Shown here: piece after piece, positions 50,621 to 59,700 of the stretch
How positions within the stretch are numbered: position 1 is the first letter of the stretch
Layout: every line of letters starts with the position of its first letter
Source of the DNA: an uncultured Actinomycetes bacterium
GTDB lineage: Bacteria; Actinomycetota; Thermoleophilia; Solirubrobacterales; 70-9
DNA length: 64,000 nucleotides
Assembly (NCBI GenBank): GCA_946482365.1
Contig: CAMLQY010000009.1
Location: 1 to 64,000, forward strand
Direction of reading: 5' to 3'
Position numbers and translations under genes: made by a program
The notes under the pieces: generated by a model
What the model was told of the DNA's origin: nothing
What the model saw: only the letters and a program-made list of their open reading frames with translations
Databases searched by the model: none

Positions 50621-51010
50621 TCATCTGACGCGGACGAGAACCTGAGGCAGGTCGGCGAAGCCGACCTGGTCGGCACTGACGACCTCCCGCCCCCGTGCTC
50701 GTGCCGTCGCGGCGATGATCAGGTCGTGTGCCCCCCGCGGCTGGCCGCTGCGGCGGGTATGTGCAAGCAACGCGCCATGTGCCCGAGCCACGTCCGTGTC
50801 GTAGTCCTCGACGGAAACGGCTTCGAGCACCGCCTCGGCGAATGCCCCGCGGTCCGCTCGGCGCCTCTCATCGGCCAACTCGACTCCGACCGTCAGCTCG
50901 GCGACGGTGATCGCCGCGATAGCCACGTCGTCCTCATCGCCCACCAGCTCCTCGAGCGCCGCCGCTCCCTGGCGCTCTGCATCGACCAAAACGGAGGTGT
51001 CGAGGATCAG
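50621..51010 (-). CDS. PIN-domain toxin VapC, probable CTG start
   Basis: 129 residues. The core LILDTSVLVDAERQG carries the first catalytic Asp; VAIAAITVAELTVGV gives the Glu and GAHDLIIAATARARG and VVSADQVGF the later acids. The usual first start (TTG 50989) would drop the Asp. CTG 51010 makes a CTGA overlap with the antitoxin stop, as ATGA or GTGA do in other modules, and gives the common beginning M-I-L-D-T-S. CTG 51019 is a second choice. Confidence 0.8.
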   Translation of the reverse strand: MILDTSVLVDAERQGAAALEELVGDEDDVAIAAITVAELTVGVELADERRRADRGAFAEAVLEAVSVEDYDTDVARAHGALLAHTRRSGQPRGAHDLIIAATARARGREVVSADQVGFADLPQVLVRVR

Positions 51011-51258
51011 CCGTGCCAGGGGTCTGCCGGGGGGCCGATGGCGTTACGCAGCTCACGCAGCTCGGCAGCCCACTCGGGATCGGGTCTGTGGGTACGCAAC
51101 GTCTCCTTGAGTGCCCGACCGGTACCGGTCGTCGCCGGGCCGATCGTCGCGACGACACGGCCGTGACGGACCACGACGAAAGACTCGTGCTCGGACTCGA
51201 CGCTGTCGAGGACCTCGGAGAACCGCCGTGCCGCGTCGGTGGCGCTGAGCTGCTTCAT
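51007..51258 (-). CDS. Phd/YefM-type antitoxin
   Basis: 83 residues starting MKQLSATDAARRFSEVLDSV, then SFVVVRHGRVVATIGP, the Phd/YefM fold; the C-terminal part (DPEWAAELRELRNAIG) should wrap the VapC toxin. Overlaps the toxin by 4 nt. Confidence 0.9.
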   Translation of the reverse strand: MKQLSATDAARRFSEVLDSVESEHESFVVVRHGRVVATIGPATTGTGRALKETLRTHRPDPEWAAELRELRNAIGPPADPWHG

Positions 51259-51261
51259 GGA

Positions 51262-51321
51262 ATCAGATTATCAGATTCTAATTACCCAGTTGGGCCTGAT
51301 CTGTAGTACAAAACGTGCTAC
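51262..51321. promoter_or_regulatory. Shared control region of two divergent TA modules
   Basis: Two tandem copies of ATCAGATT (51262-51277) adjoin the Phd start. GTAGTAC-aaaac-GTGCTAC (51303-51321, one mismatch) stands before the plus-strand antitoxin. Both fit autoregulatory operators; each lies close to its own antitoxin gene. Confidence 0.5.
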
Positions 51322-51333
51322 GCTCGTCCTGCG

Positions 51334-51579
51334 ATGGCCCGGTCACTTCACGTCCGCCTTGATGACAGCTCCGCCGCCGCACTCCGCATAGTGCGCGGCA
51401 GCACCGCGAGTGACTCCGAGGCTGTGCGCACCGCCCTTCGCGAGGCAGCCGCCCGTCGCCGAACCCGCTCTGCTCTTGCTGCGGAGGTGGAGCGCCTCGA
51501 ATCCGACCCGGTCGACCGGGCGGCGCGCGCCCGGCTCATGTCCGACATGGACGCGGTCGCCGCCGACTGGCCGGAGTGA
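51334..51579 (+). CDS. Ribbon-helix-helix-like antitoxin for the MazF toxin
   Basis: 81 residues. ARSLHVRLDDSSAAALRIVR begins like RHH antitoxins (strand then helix), and the acidic tail ESDPVDRAARARLMSDMDAV suits toxin binding. Overlaps mazF by 4 nt. Confidence 0.8.
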   Translation: MARSLHVRLDDSSAAALRIVRGSTASDSEAVRTALREAAARRRTRSALAAEVERLESDPVDRAARARLMSDMDAVAADWPE

Positions 51580-51890
51580 CGCGCGGCGACGTCTACCGCG
51601 TGCGGCTGCCGGCGCGTCGGGGTCGCGAGCAGCACGGCCCTCGTTATGCGGTGCTCGTGCAGGCCGAAGAGCTGCTTGGCCTCTCGACCGCGTTGGTTGC
51701 GCCAACCTCGCGCAGCGCCCGTCCGGCTGTCTTCCGGCCTGAGATCGAGATCGGGGGGGAGCAGACCCGCGTGATGGTCGAGCAGCTGCGGGCGCTCGAC
51801 CTCGAACGGCTCGACGACTTCGCGGGCCGGCTGAGCTCGAGCGAGCTGAGCGCGGTCGACGACGCGCTCGCCGTCGTTCTGGGTCTTTGA
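51576..51890 (+). CDS. MazF/PemK-family endoribonuclease toxin
   Basis: 104 residues from GTG 51576. MTRGDVYRVRLPARRGREQH and GPRYAVLVQAEELL, LVAPTSRSARPAVFRPEI, and VMVEQLRALDLERL match the MazF fold, with the conserved Arg and Thr/Ser that cut mRNA. Confidence 0.9.
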   Translation: MTRGDVYRVRLPARRGREQHGPRYAVLVQAEELLGLSTALVAPTSRSARPAVFRPEIEIGGEQTRVMVEQLRALDLERLDDFAGRLSSSELSAVDDALAVVLGL

Positions 51891-51899
51891 GGGACGGCG

Positions 51900-51997
51900 T
51901 TGCTGGGTTGCTGATGTAAGAATATTACTACAGAATGCACAACTGCTCTCTTATATGAATATGCACACAACAGCTGCAATCCTGATACTGTGCGTAT
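51900..51997 (+). promoter_or_regulatory. AT-rich hipBA control region
   Basis: A 98-nt AT-rich gap with repeated AATGCACA (51934-51941), ATGCACAC (51961-51968) and the inverted form TGTGCG (51989-51994). GATACT (51984-51989) is 8 nt before the hipB ATG, so the message may be leaderless. HipB-type proteins repress at repeated palindromes. Confidence 0.45.
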
Positions 51998-52264
51998 ATG
52001 CATACAGCAAACCCAAAGGGTCGCGCGACTTGGACGGTGCATAACCCCGCCGATCTCGGTCGGGCGATCGCGGGAGTGCGCTCCGCATGCGGCCTGACGC
52101 AGGCGGGGCTTGCCGGCCAGATCGGGGTCGACCGGGGCTATCTGGCCCGACTCGAGGCCGGCGCCTCCCAGCTCGTGCTCGAGCGGGCGCTGCGCGCCCT
52201 GCGCAGGATGGGAGCGACGGTCACGGTCACCTTCGAGCGCCCGGACGCCGATGGCGAGAGCTGA
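51998..52264 (+). CDS. hipB: HipB-like helix-turn-helix antitoxin
   Basis: 88 residues. Cro/C1-type HTH: DLGRAIAGVRSACGLTQAGL, AGQIGVDRGYLARLEAGASQ, then LERALRALRRMGATVTVTFE, the usual HipB end. Overlaps hipA by 14 nt. Confidence 0.92.
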   Translation: MHTANPKGRATWTVHNPADLGRAIAGVRSACGLTQAGLAGQIGVDRGYLARLEAGASQLVLERALRALRRMGATVTVTFERPDADGES

Positions 52265-53474
52265 GAGCCTCGGCGTCTGGCTCGAGGGAGTCCGGATCGC
52301 GGACTTGACCGAGGGGCCCGGGGGCTCGATTCGAGCCCGCTACTCCGACGAAGCGCTCGACCGATGGCCACGGAACAGCCCGGTCATCTCCTGCAGCCTG
52401 CCGCTCGGCGAGCGCGCCCTGCCGGCCCTCGCCTTCTGCAGGGGCCTGTTGCCCGAGGGCGACGCGCTGCGAACGTTGGCCGATCGGGCTGACCTGGCGG
52501 CCAGCGACACGTTCGGGATGCTCGAGCGTTACGGGCGCGACGTCGCGGGCGCGCTGGCGATCGCCCCCGAAGAGCCGGCCGAGCGCGATTACGGCATCGA
52601 GGAGTACAGCGAGACCGGCCTGGAGGAGGCGATCGACGACCTCGACGACCATCCGCTCGGCGCGCACGACGACAGCGAGCTGTCGCTGGCGGGCCTGCAG
52701 GACAAGCTTCTCCTCGTCGATCTTGGTGAGCGGGGTTGGGGTCGTCCTCTCCATGGCCGGCCCTCGACCCACATCCTCAAGGTCGACGATCCGCGCCGGC
52801 CCGGCTTGATCCAGGCCGAGGCGGAATGCCTGTACCTGGCCCGGGCACTCGGCCTGACGAGCATCGACCCCCAAATCGAGACCATCGGCGAGCACCGCTG
52901 CCTGATCGTTCCCCGCTTCGATCGGGAAGAGGACGCCGGCTCGATCGCGCGCATCCACCAGGAGGATCTCTGCCAGGCGACCGGGACCGATCCTGCCCAG
53001 CGCGAGGGCCGTGGCAAGTACGAGCGAAGCGGAGGCCCGGCGCTGAAGGACGCAGCCGCCCTCATAGACAGCTACGCCGGCGACGTCGAGGGCCAGCTCG
53101 ACCGCCTGGTTGAGATAGTCGCCTTCACGGTGCTGATCGGCAACGCCGACGCCCACGGCAAGAACCTCGCCTTCCTGCACCCCCACCCCGAGCGGATCGA
53201 GCTGGCGCCGCTCTACGACACCGTGCCGACCGTGCTCTGGCCCAAGCTCCGCAGGGAGGCGGCGATGTCGATCGGCGCCCAGGTCTCGCTGCCGGACGTG
53301 ACCCTGAGGGACATCGTCCGCGAGGCGGTGATCTGGCGCCACCCAGCCGAGCGAGCCGAGGAGACCGCACGCCGCACGCTCGCCACCGCCCTCACCGTTC
53401 TCGATGAAGGCATGCTCCCAAGCAATTCGCCGGTAGCGAAACTCGTCTCCAGTCGAGCCCGGCAGCTGCTTTGA
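52251..53474 (+). CDS. hipA: HipA-family serine/threonine kinase toxin
   Basis: 407 residues. N-terminal SLGVWLEGVRIADLTEGPGG and the Couple_hipA segment; kinase core with LSLAGLQDKLLLVDLG, STHILKVDDP, the hinge HQEDLCQATG, catalytic NADAHGKNLAFL and LAPLYDTVPT. In E. coli HipA phosphorylates glutamyl-tRNA synthetase and drives persistence. All kinase motifs look active. ATG 52251 lies inside hipB. Confidence 0.93.
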   Translation: MARAESLGVWLEGVRIADLTEGPGGSIRARYSDEALDRWPRNSPVISCSLPLGERALPALAFCRGLLPEGDALRTLADRADLAASDTFGMLERYGRDVAGALAIAPEEPAERDYGIEEYSETGLEEAIDDLDDHPLGAHDDSELSLAGLQDKLLLVDLGERGWGRPLHGRPSTHILKVDDPRRPGLIQAEAECLYLARALGLTSIDPQIETIGEHRCLIVPRFDREEDAGSIARIHQEDLCQATGTDPAQREGRGKYERSGGPALKDAAALIDSYAGDVEGQLDRLVEIVAFTVLIGNADAHGKNLAFLHPHPERIELAPLYDTVPTVLWPKLRREAAMSIGAQVSLPDVTLRDIVREAVIWRHPAERAEETARRTLATALTVLDEGMLPSNSPVAKLVSSRARQLL

Positions 53475-53538
53475 ATGGCCACCACCCGCAACCGCTCTCG
53501 ATCCCCGAGCCTCCGCCGCTCGACCTATCCTTTTCGAT

Positions 53539-53931
53539 ATGCCAGCGCAGCTCGACAGCGCCCTCGCCGCCGCAGCCCTTTCCGATTCGGAGCGTCGCAC
53601 TGTGCGGCGCTTCGTCGCCGTGCTCGACGAAGCGCTTGGTGACGATTTGCGTGCTGTCTGGCTCTACGGTTCCCGTGCGCGGGGGGAGCAGCCTCACGCC
53701 GAGTCGGACGTCGACATCCTGGTGATCGCCGCGGGGGACGGGGAAGGTCGGCAGCGACTCGCCCTGGACTTGAGCGAAGCGGCCGCGATCGCCGAGGGCG
53801 AGAATCCCTTCACCTACTCGGTTCACGTCTATGACCCCGAGTGGCTGCGCGGCCGCCGGGAGATCGAGTCCTTCTTCATCGGAGAGGTCGATCGCGACAA
53901 GCTGGTCCTCGCGGGGAGTGCCCTCGATTGA
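53539..53931 (+). CDS. MNT-type nucleotidyltransferase (MNT-HEPN antitoxin)
   Basis: 130 residues with the minimal nucleotidyltransferase motif G44-S45-RARGE and the two metal Asp residues D57 and D59 (ESDVDILVI). A third acid may be in FTYSVHVYDPEW. Such proteins AMPylate or otherwise neutralise a HEPN RNase encoded next door; here that partner is broken, so this gene is an orphan. Confidence 0.9.
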   Translation: MPAQLDSALAAAALSDSERRTVRRFVAVLDEALGDDLRAVWLYGSRARGEQPHAESDVDILVIAAGDGEGRQRLALDLSEAAAIAEGENPFTYSVHVYDPEWLRGRREIESFFIGEVDRDKLVLAGSALD

Positions 53932-54110
53932 GCCCGCGCTCGGAGGAGTTCATGAAGCAGGCGCGCGAGCGTCTCTCCGACGCGCAGAAGATCCTCGGGC
54001 TCGTGCATCCTGCGGTGACTCTCAACACCGCCTACTAAGCGATGCTGAATGCGAAAGCGCTGCCATCGAGAGCCTGTTCGCTCCAGCTAGAGAAGCAGGA
54101 TAGACGCAGG
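53928..54110 (+). pseudogene. HEPN-domain toxin, truncated by a stop codon
   Basis: TTG 53928 overlaps the MNT stop (TTGA). The frame reads MSPRSEEFMKQARERLSDAQ, KILGLVHPAVTLNTAY and stops at TAA 54036-54038. HEPN proteins continue here as AYYAML, and the bases after the stop still encode AML (GCG ATG CTG), so TAC changed to TAA in the second Tyr codon. Downstream the frame soon loses the HEPN pattern. Without the C-terminal Rx4-6H motif the product cannot be an RNase. Confidence 0.75.
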
Positions 54111-54114
54111 GAAA

Positions 54115-54182
54115 GGGCCGTCGGGTTCATCTCGCCGGACACTCAGCGCGAAGCGCGTCCGCCGAGATGAGCCCGACGGCCC
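54115..54182. terminator. Bidirectional terminator hairpin (26-bp stem)
   Basis: Arms 54115-54140 and 54157-54182 match at 24 of 26 positions; the loop forms a further GCGC-gaa-GCGC stem. It closes the TA island and the convergent cyclophilin gene. Confidence 0.8.
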
Positions 54183-54191
54183 ACCCGGGGA

Positions 54192-54854
54192 CTATCCCTT
54201 CTCGATCGTCACGCTTTCGATCAGGACCGGGACCTTGGGCTTTTCGTCGGGCTGGCCGAGCTCGTCGATGCGGGCGACTGTCTTGTAGCCCTTGCCGACC
54301 CTGCCAAGGAGGGCGTATTCGGGGCCGTACCCGGTGTCGAGGCTGGTGACGACGAAGAACTGGCTGCCGGACTGGCCCGAGGGAGCGCTCAGGTCTTTCG
54401 CCATCGCCACCACGCCCTTTGTGTAGGCGGTGTCGGTGGGGGGTGGCTCGGTGGTGGTGTAGCCGGGGCCGCCGTCGCCTGTGCCGGTGGGGTCGCCGCC
54501 CTGGACGACGAAGCCGGAGACGACCCGGTTGAAGTCGAGGCCGTCGTAGAACCCTTCGCGGGCGAGGTAGGCAAAGGAGTTGGTCGTCTTCGGCGCCTCT
54601 TCGGTGTTGAGGACGATCTCGAAGCTGCCGCAGCTGGTCTGCACCACCGCGGTCAATTCTTCGCCCGGCTTCACCGTCTGCTTCGGCGCCGGCAGGGTGT
54701 CGTCCTTCGGCTCCGGCGCCTCGACCGCCTTGCAGCCGGGAACGCTGGCGACGTCGGGGGAGTCGTCACCGCAGCCGATCGACAGCGCTGCGAGTGCCGC
54801 GACCATGGCGATGGCGAGCACGCCAAAGACCCTCGCTGTGCGTCCCTCCGGCAT
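54192..54854 (-). CDS. Cyclophilin-type peptidyl-prolyl isomerase lipoprotein
   Basis: 220 residues. A lipoprotein signal (VLAIAMVAALAALSIGC) anchors it outside the membrane. The cyclophilin domain has FEIVLNTEEAPKTTNSFAYL, FYDGLDFNRVVSGFVVQGGD, GTGDGGPGY and GSQFFVV, including the catalytic Arg in FNRV. I took ATG 54854 because it gives a normal signal peptide; ATG 54896 is 14 codons earlier. Expected to help fold exported proteins, possibly the large secreted proteins encoded next. Confidence 0.88.
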   Translation of the reverse strand: MPEGRTARVFGVLAIAMVAALAALSIGCGDDSPDVASVPGCKAVEAPEPKDDTLPAPKQTVKPGEELTAVVQTSCGSFEIVLNTEEAPKTTNSFAYLAREGFYDGLDFNRVVSGFVVQGGDPTGTGDGGPGYTTTEPPPTDTAYTKGVVAMAKDLSAPSGQSGSQFFVVTSLDTGYGPEYALLGRVGKGYKTVARIDELGQPDEKPKVPVLIESVTIEKG

Positions 54855-54939
54855 GGCGGGGGAGACTAGCCGATCGCCGCCTGTAAACCCATTCATCTCC
54901 CCTCAAATGCTCTTTTTTGCAGGAGAAACGAACTCTTCC

Positions 54940-54968
54940 TTGACAAAAGAAACACGAGTATCTACCCT
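54940..54968 (+). promoter_or_regulatory. Promoter of the secreted repeat-protein gene
   Basis: TTGACA (54940-54945), 17 nt, TACCCT (54963-54968), in an AT-rich patch. The -35 is consensus. The transcript would start near 54975, almost 400 nt before the GTG. Confidence 0.6.
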
Positions 54969-54974
54969 CCGGCT

Positions 54975-55373
54975 AGTCGGTAAACACGGGTATCCACCCA
55001 GGTGGACCGGCTGAGCCCGCTTTCTCAGCGGGCAGGGAAACAACAGGGAAAACCGATTCGGCTGAGGTCAGGCCAGGCCCCACGGGGAACGGCACGGCAG
55101 CAGCGGAGGGGAGAGAAGTTGAGATACCGGGCGAAGCAGCCAGAGGCGCGATTCGAGTCGTGCCGCGGGCGAGGCCCTGCCTCATTGCCTAGCCACTTTC
55201 TCCCCCTCGTTCCTGTCACCGCCTCACTACCCGACGCGGGCCACACGGCCGGTGTCGTCCTCTCCGCATCGCCCGTCACGGCCCCCCGGGGTCGTGTCAC
55301 ACAGGGAAACCGAGTCACCCAAAAGGCCGCCGGGAGCGGCTCGGCAGGGGCTCACACACAAGGAGAGAGTTAA
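54975..55373 (+). other. Long 5' leader with several hairpins, no gene seen
   Basis: About 400 nt without a credible gene. Stems include TCCACC-ca-GGTGGA (54992-55005) and GCCCGC-tttctca-GCGGGC (55015-55033). Short purine runs (CAGGGAAAC) recur near 55033, 55048 and 55299. AAGGAGAGAG precedes GTG 55374. No riboswitch class I know matches. Confidence 0.45.
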
Positions 55374-56576
55374 GTGAGACGACTGACCATCTTGCTCGCG
55401 ACGGTGGGGGCGCTGATGCTCGTGCCGGCCGCACAGGCGTTCGCCGCGCAGCACTTCAAGCTCAACGTCAACGGCACCGGCAGCGGTGAAGTCATCAGCG
55501 AAGCCGAAGAATTTCCCTTCGAAAGCGCGGGCACCCCGCCGATCTCGTGCAAATACAACGGCACGAGCACGAGCGGGGTCTGCGAAAACGCGCCCGGCGA
55601 AACCATCGAAGAATCGTTCTTCTACGCGATCAAGCTGAAAGCCAAAGCCGCCCCCGGCTCCGAAATCCTCGGCTGGACAGTGCAAAAAGGCAATAGTGCG
55701 TCATGCCCCAATGACCCGGGGGAAATCGACCTCGAAACCTGCTTCCTCGGCAGCGAAGAAGAAGAAGAAGAGCTCGAAGCAACCATCACCTTCTGTCTCG
55801 AAGGCACGTGCCCCGCGTTGACCATCGCCAAAGAAGGCACCGGCTCGGGCACCGTCGTCTCCAGCCCGGCGGGGATCGAGTGCGGCGGAACCTGCAGCAA
55901 GCAATTCGCCGAAAACACCAAAGTCACCCTGACCGCCTCGGCCTCGGCGGAATCCACCTTCGTCAGCTGGAAAGGCTGCGACAAAGGCGGCGTCAACGGG
56001 CGCCAGTGCACGGTGACGATGGACAAAGCAAAGACCGTCAACGCCAAGTTCCTCACGGCTTATGACGTATCGGTCATCCGGGTCGGCACCGGCCTCGGCA
56101 AGGTGAGCAGCTCCCCGGGCGGAGTCCTCTGCCTGAGCAACTGCTCCTCGACCACGGCCGCCTTCAAGGAAGGCACCTCGGTCACCCTGACCGCGGCTCC
56201 GTCCAAAAACTACGTCTTCACCGAATGGACGGGCGCCTGCTCGGGCTCCAGCCTGACCTGCTCGCTCGGATCCCTCAGCGCGGACCAGACGGTAGGAGCC
56301 AAATTCACCGCTGTCGCGCAACACAAACTCATCCTCCAAAAGAGTGATGAAGGTGGTGGCAACGGCACCGTCAAGTCGAACCTCGCCGGCATCAACTGCG
56401 GCGCGACCTGCTCAGGGATGGTCGCGGTCTACTTCCAGGGACAGGAAGTCGAACTGACCGCGACGCCGGGCAAAGGCTCGACCTTCGGCGGCTGGTCCGG
56501 CGGTGGCTGCTCTGGCACCGGCACCTGCAAAGTCGCGATCAGTGAAGAGAAACTCGTCAAAGCGGAATTCAAATAG
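55374..56576 (+). CDS. Secreted protein with tandem beta-repeat (InlB-B/Flg_new_2-like) domains
   Basis: 400 residues. A Sec signal peptide (LTILLATVGALMLVPAAQAFA) precedes about four related units of 75-85 residues, each with GxGxV.SSPAGI.CG..C, a strand VTLTA.AS...F.SW and a C-terminal V.AKF (LTIAKEGTGSGTVVSSPAGI; VSVIRVGTGLGKVSSSPGGV; LILQKSDEGGGNGTVKSNLA). Paired Cys in each unit suggest disulfides. Probably a surface or matrix protein; partner unknown. It has its own promoter and ends at a strong terminator. Confidence 0.85.
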   Translation: MRRLTILLATVGALMLVPAAQAFAAQHFKLNVNGTGSGEVISEAEEFPFESAGTPPISCKYNGTSTSGVCENAPGETIEESFFYAIKLKAKAAPGSEILGWTVQKGNSASCPNDPGEIDLETCFLGSEEEEEELEATITFCLEGTCPALTIAKEGTGSGTVVSSPAGIECGGTCSKQFAENTKVTLTASASAESTFVSWKGCDKGGVNGRQCTVTMDKAKTVNAKFLTAYDVSVIRVGTGLGKVSSSPGGVLCLSNCSSTTAAFKEGTSVTLTAAPSKNYVFTEWTGACSGSSLTCSLGSLSADQTVGAKFTAVAQHKLILQKSDEGGGNGTVKSNLAGINCGATCSGMVAVYFQGQEVELTATPGKGSTFGGWSGGGCSGTGTCKVAISEEKLVKAEFK

Positions 56577-56618
56577 CGAGGTAACGCAGCACCAGCGGTA
56601 ACTAGAAGCAAAACGGCA

Positions 56619-56656
56619 GCCAAAGCCCCGGGAGTCGTGGCTCCCGGGGCTTTGGC
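56619..56656 (+). terminator. Terminator hairpin (16-bp stem)
   Basis: GCCAAAGCCCCGGGAG (56619-56634), loop TCGTGG, perfect complement 56641-56656, 43 nt after the repeat-protein stop. The perfect 16-bp stem makes this convincing even without a T-run. Confidence 0.85.
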
Positions 56657-56727
56657 CCCGCCGCCGAAGCGCCGCCCCCGGGAGGGAGGGCGACGGGACA
56701 AGAGACAAGACCAGGGAGAGGAACGAG

Positions 56728-59700
56728 ATGAGAGGCGGAAAGACCATCGGGCGCAGGGCGGTACTCGGTGTGTTTGCGCTCGCGATCTCATCTCTTGCCC
56801 TCGCCACACCCGCCCACGCTGCCACCTTCGAGCAGGTCGGCTGCTTCGCCGGCTCCTTCCCCGGCCTGACCGAAAGCTGCAAACCGGTAGCCGAAGGGAA
56901 ATTCGGCGAAGAAGTCCAGCTCGGCGGCATCGGCGGCATGGCCGTCAACTACACCGGCAACGGTGGGGTCCCGAAAGGCACGCTCTACGCGGCGACGAAG
57001 ATCGCTGGGAACTTCCGGATCGCGATGTTCACCCCGAAAGCCGACGGCGGCCTGCAGTTCGAGCTGGCCTGGGTAGTCCTATCCGATGCAGGCCCGTATC
57101 AACGCTGCGGGCCGGCGCTGGAAGTGAAATGCGAATCCGGACCGGGGGTCCCGTCCCGATCCCTAGACGTCGAGGTCAGCCAGACCACGGGCAACGTCTT
57201 CGGGCTGAACGCCGAAGTCCCCGAAGGGCGAAAGATGGTCGTCGAGTACGACGCCGAAGGAACGGAAGAAATCACCCGGTTCGGGGAAAAGGCGGCGAGC
57301 GGGAAAACTACGGCGGAAACCCCCACCCAGATCCATGAATCGCGGGCGGGCGGGCTGGCGATCAACGGGGCGGGGGAGGTCTACGTCTTTGACAAAACCG
57401 TCGGTCCCGAATACCACCGGCTGATGGTGTTCGAGCCGAAAACGCCGGGCGACACCTCCGAATACGTCTACGCGGGAGACGTGGCGGCTGGGTTCAACGC
57501 GGACGGGAGGATCCCAGCCCGCCCGGTCATCGATGCGGCGGGCAACGTTTACGTGGCAGGCGAAGAAGGATACATCGAGGAGTACGCGCCCGAAGCACCG
57601 ACGCCCCACCCCGCCCCGCCCGCGGAAGTGGCCTGCAGCTTCGAGTTCGTCAAAGGCGGGATCACCTCGATGACGGTCAACCCGAAAACCGGCGAGCCCT
57701 TCTTCTTCACGCTGAAGAAAGAAGCGAAGGAACCGGGCCAGCCAGCGGTCAAGCTCGTGCACCAGCTGAGCGCCTGCGACGAGGAAACGGGCAAATTCAC
57801 CGAAACCGGCAAATTCACGCTCAAACCCGAACGCGACGACCTCTACGGCATGGCCTACGACCCCGTGAGGCAGCTGCCGGGACGCCCGGCGGGCGTCCTC
57901 TACGGTGGCGCGCCGGGGCCGGTGCCCGACGTCGGCAAAGGAGAACCGGGCCAGTCCTCGCTCGGCTACGTCTTCGCTCCACCACCACTGCAGGAAAGCC
58001 CGCCCGAAGTCGAGTCCCAGTCGGTCGCCCACGTGACCCAGACGACGGCGCTGCTGCGGGCGCAGGTCAACCCGCAGGGCTTCCCGGCCAGCTACCGCTT
58101 CCAGTACCTGAGCCGCTCCGCATACGAGGAAGCGGGCGAAAGCTTCACCGGCGCCGCCGAGGCGCCACCGGGCGGCGCCCTCCTGGGCGAAGCCAAAGTG
58201 GCGCTCAGCGCCGCCACCCCGATCGGCGGCCTCTCTTCCGACACCGAATACCTCTTCCGCGCGGTGGCCGAGAGCGAGTGCGCCCCCGCCGAACCGGGCA
58301 AAGCCTGCACGGTGCCCGGGCCGGCCAAGGCCTTTCGCACCTACCCGCCCGAAGCCCCCGGCCTCGCCGACCACCGCGCCTGGGAGCTGGTCTCCCCAGC
58401 GCAGAAGCACGGCGGCCAGGTCTTCCCCGCTGACGGGCAGATCGACAGCTGCGGGATCATCGAATGCAAGCCGGGGCACTACCACCACGCGCCCTTCCCG
58501 CTGCAGAGCACCGTCGACGGGGAAGCCGTCGTCTACGAGGGCACCTCCTTCGGCCCCGGAGAAGGGGCGACGCTGGAGAACCAGTACATCGCCCGCCGCG
58601 ACGCCGCCGCCGGCTGGCACTCGGTCAACCCGACGCCGCCGACACTGCTCTCGGGATCGGGCTACCGGGCCTTTGACGCCTCCCTCAGCCGGGGCGTGCT
58701 CGTTCAGCACTTCCCCACCCCGCTCAGCCCCGAAGCGCCGAGCAATACCCCCAACCTCTACACCCAGCCGAGCGCCGAACCGCTGGCCCTCGACCCGCTG
58801 CTGAGCGCAGCACCACCCAACCGGGAAGGCGGAGGCTTCAAAATCTCCTACTTCGGTGCCTCCGCCGACCTCTCGCGGGTCTTCTTCAGCGCCAACGACG
58901 CGCTGACCGAAGCGACTCCGTTCGCGCCCGCACCCCCCGACCCCGGGCCCGATGGGATCCAGCTCTACGAGTGGAATGCCGGCCAGCTGCGCCTGGTCAA
59001 CGTCCTGCCGGGCAACGCCACCGCCGCCCAGGGCGCCTCCTTCGCCTTCGCTGGCGCGAACGCGATTTCCGACGACGGCTCGCGCGCCTTCTTCGAGGAC
59101 GAATCGGGCCAGACCTACGTGCGCGAAGACGGCGAGGTGACCCGCGCCATCCCCGGCGGGGAGTTCCTCGTCGCCAGCCTTGACGGCTCGAAGGTGCTGC
59201 TCGACGACGGCACGCTCTATGACCTCGAAACGGAAGAAACGACCGATCTGACCGAAGGCCAGGGCGGCTTCGAGGGCATCGCCGGCAACAGCGAGGACCT
59301 CTCTCGCGTCTACTTCGTCGACACCGCGGTCCTCACCGAAGCAGAGAACGGCGAGGGCGCCAAAGCGCAGGCCGGTGAGTTCAACCTCTACGCCTGGGAG
59401 GAGGGCTCCCCGACTCGCTTCGTGGCGACGCTGCACTCCGAAGACAACCTAAACAACGGCAGCGGCGGCGGGGTCGCGGACTGGGCTGCGGTGCCCTCCA
59501 AACGCACCGCCGAGGCGAGCCCCGACGGGCGCTACCTCGCCTTCGTCTCCCGCGCCGCGCTCAGCGCCCCCCTCCCCGGCTACTCCAAGGTCGGGCCCTG
59601 CCAAGAAGATCCTGCTGGCACCTTTGAATTCGCCCAGGTCCCCTGCCCGCAGGCCTACCTCTACGACTCCGCCACGAGTGAACTCACCTGCGCCTCCTGC

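Noticed and set aside
49000..54000. CRISPR array or cas genes in the TA island
   Set aside because: No regularly spaced direct repeats and no Cas-like motifs were seen; short repeats there are antitoxin operators.
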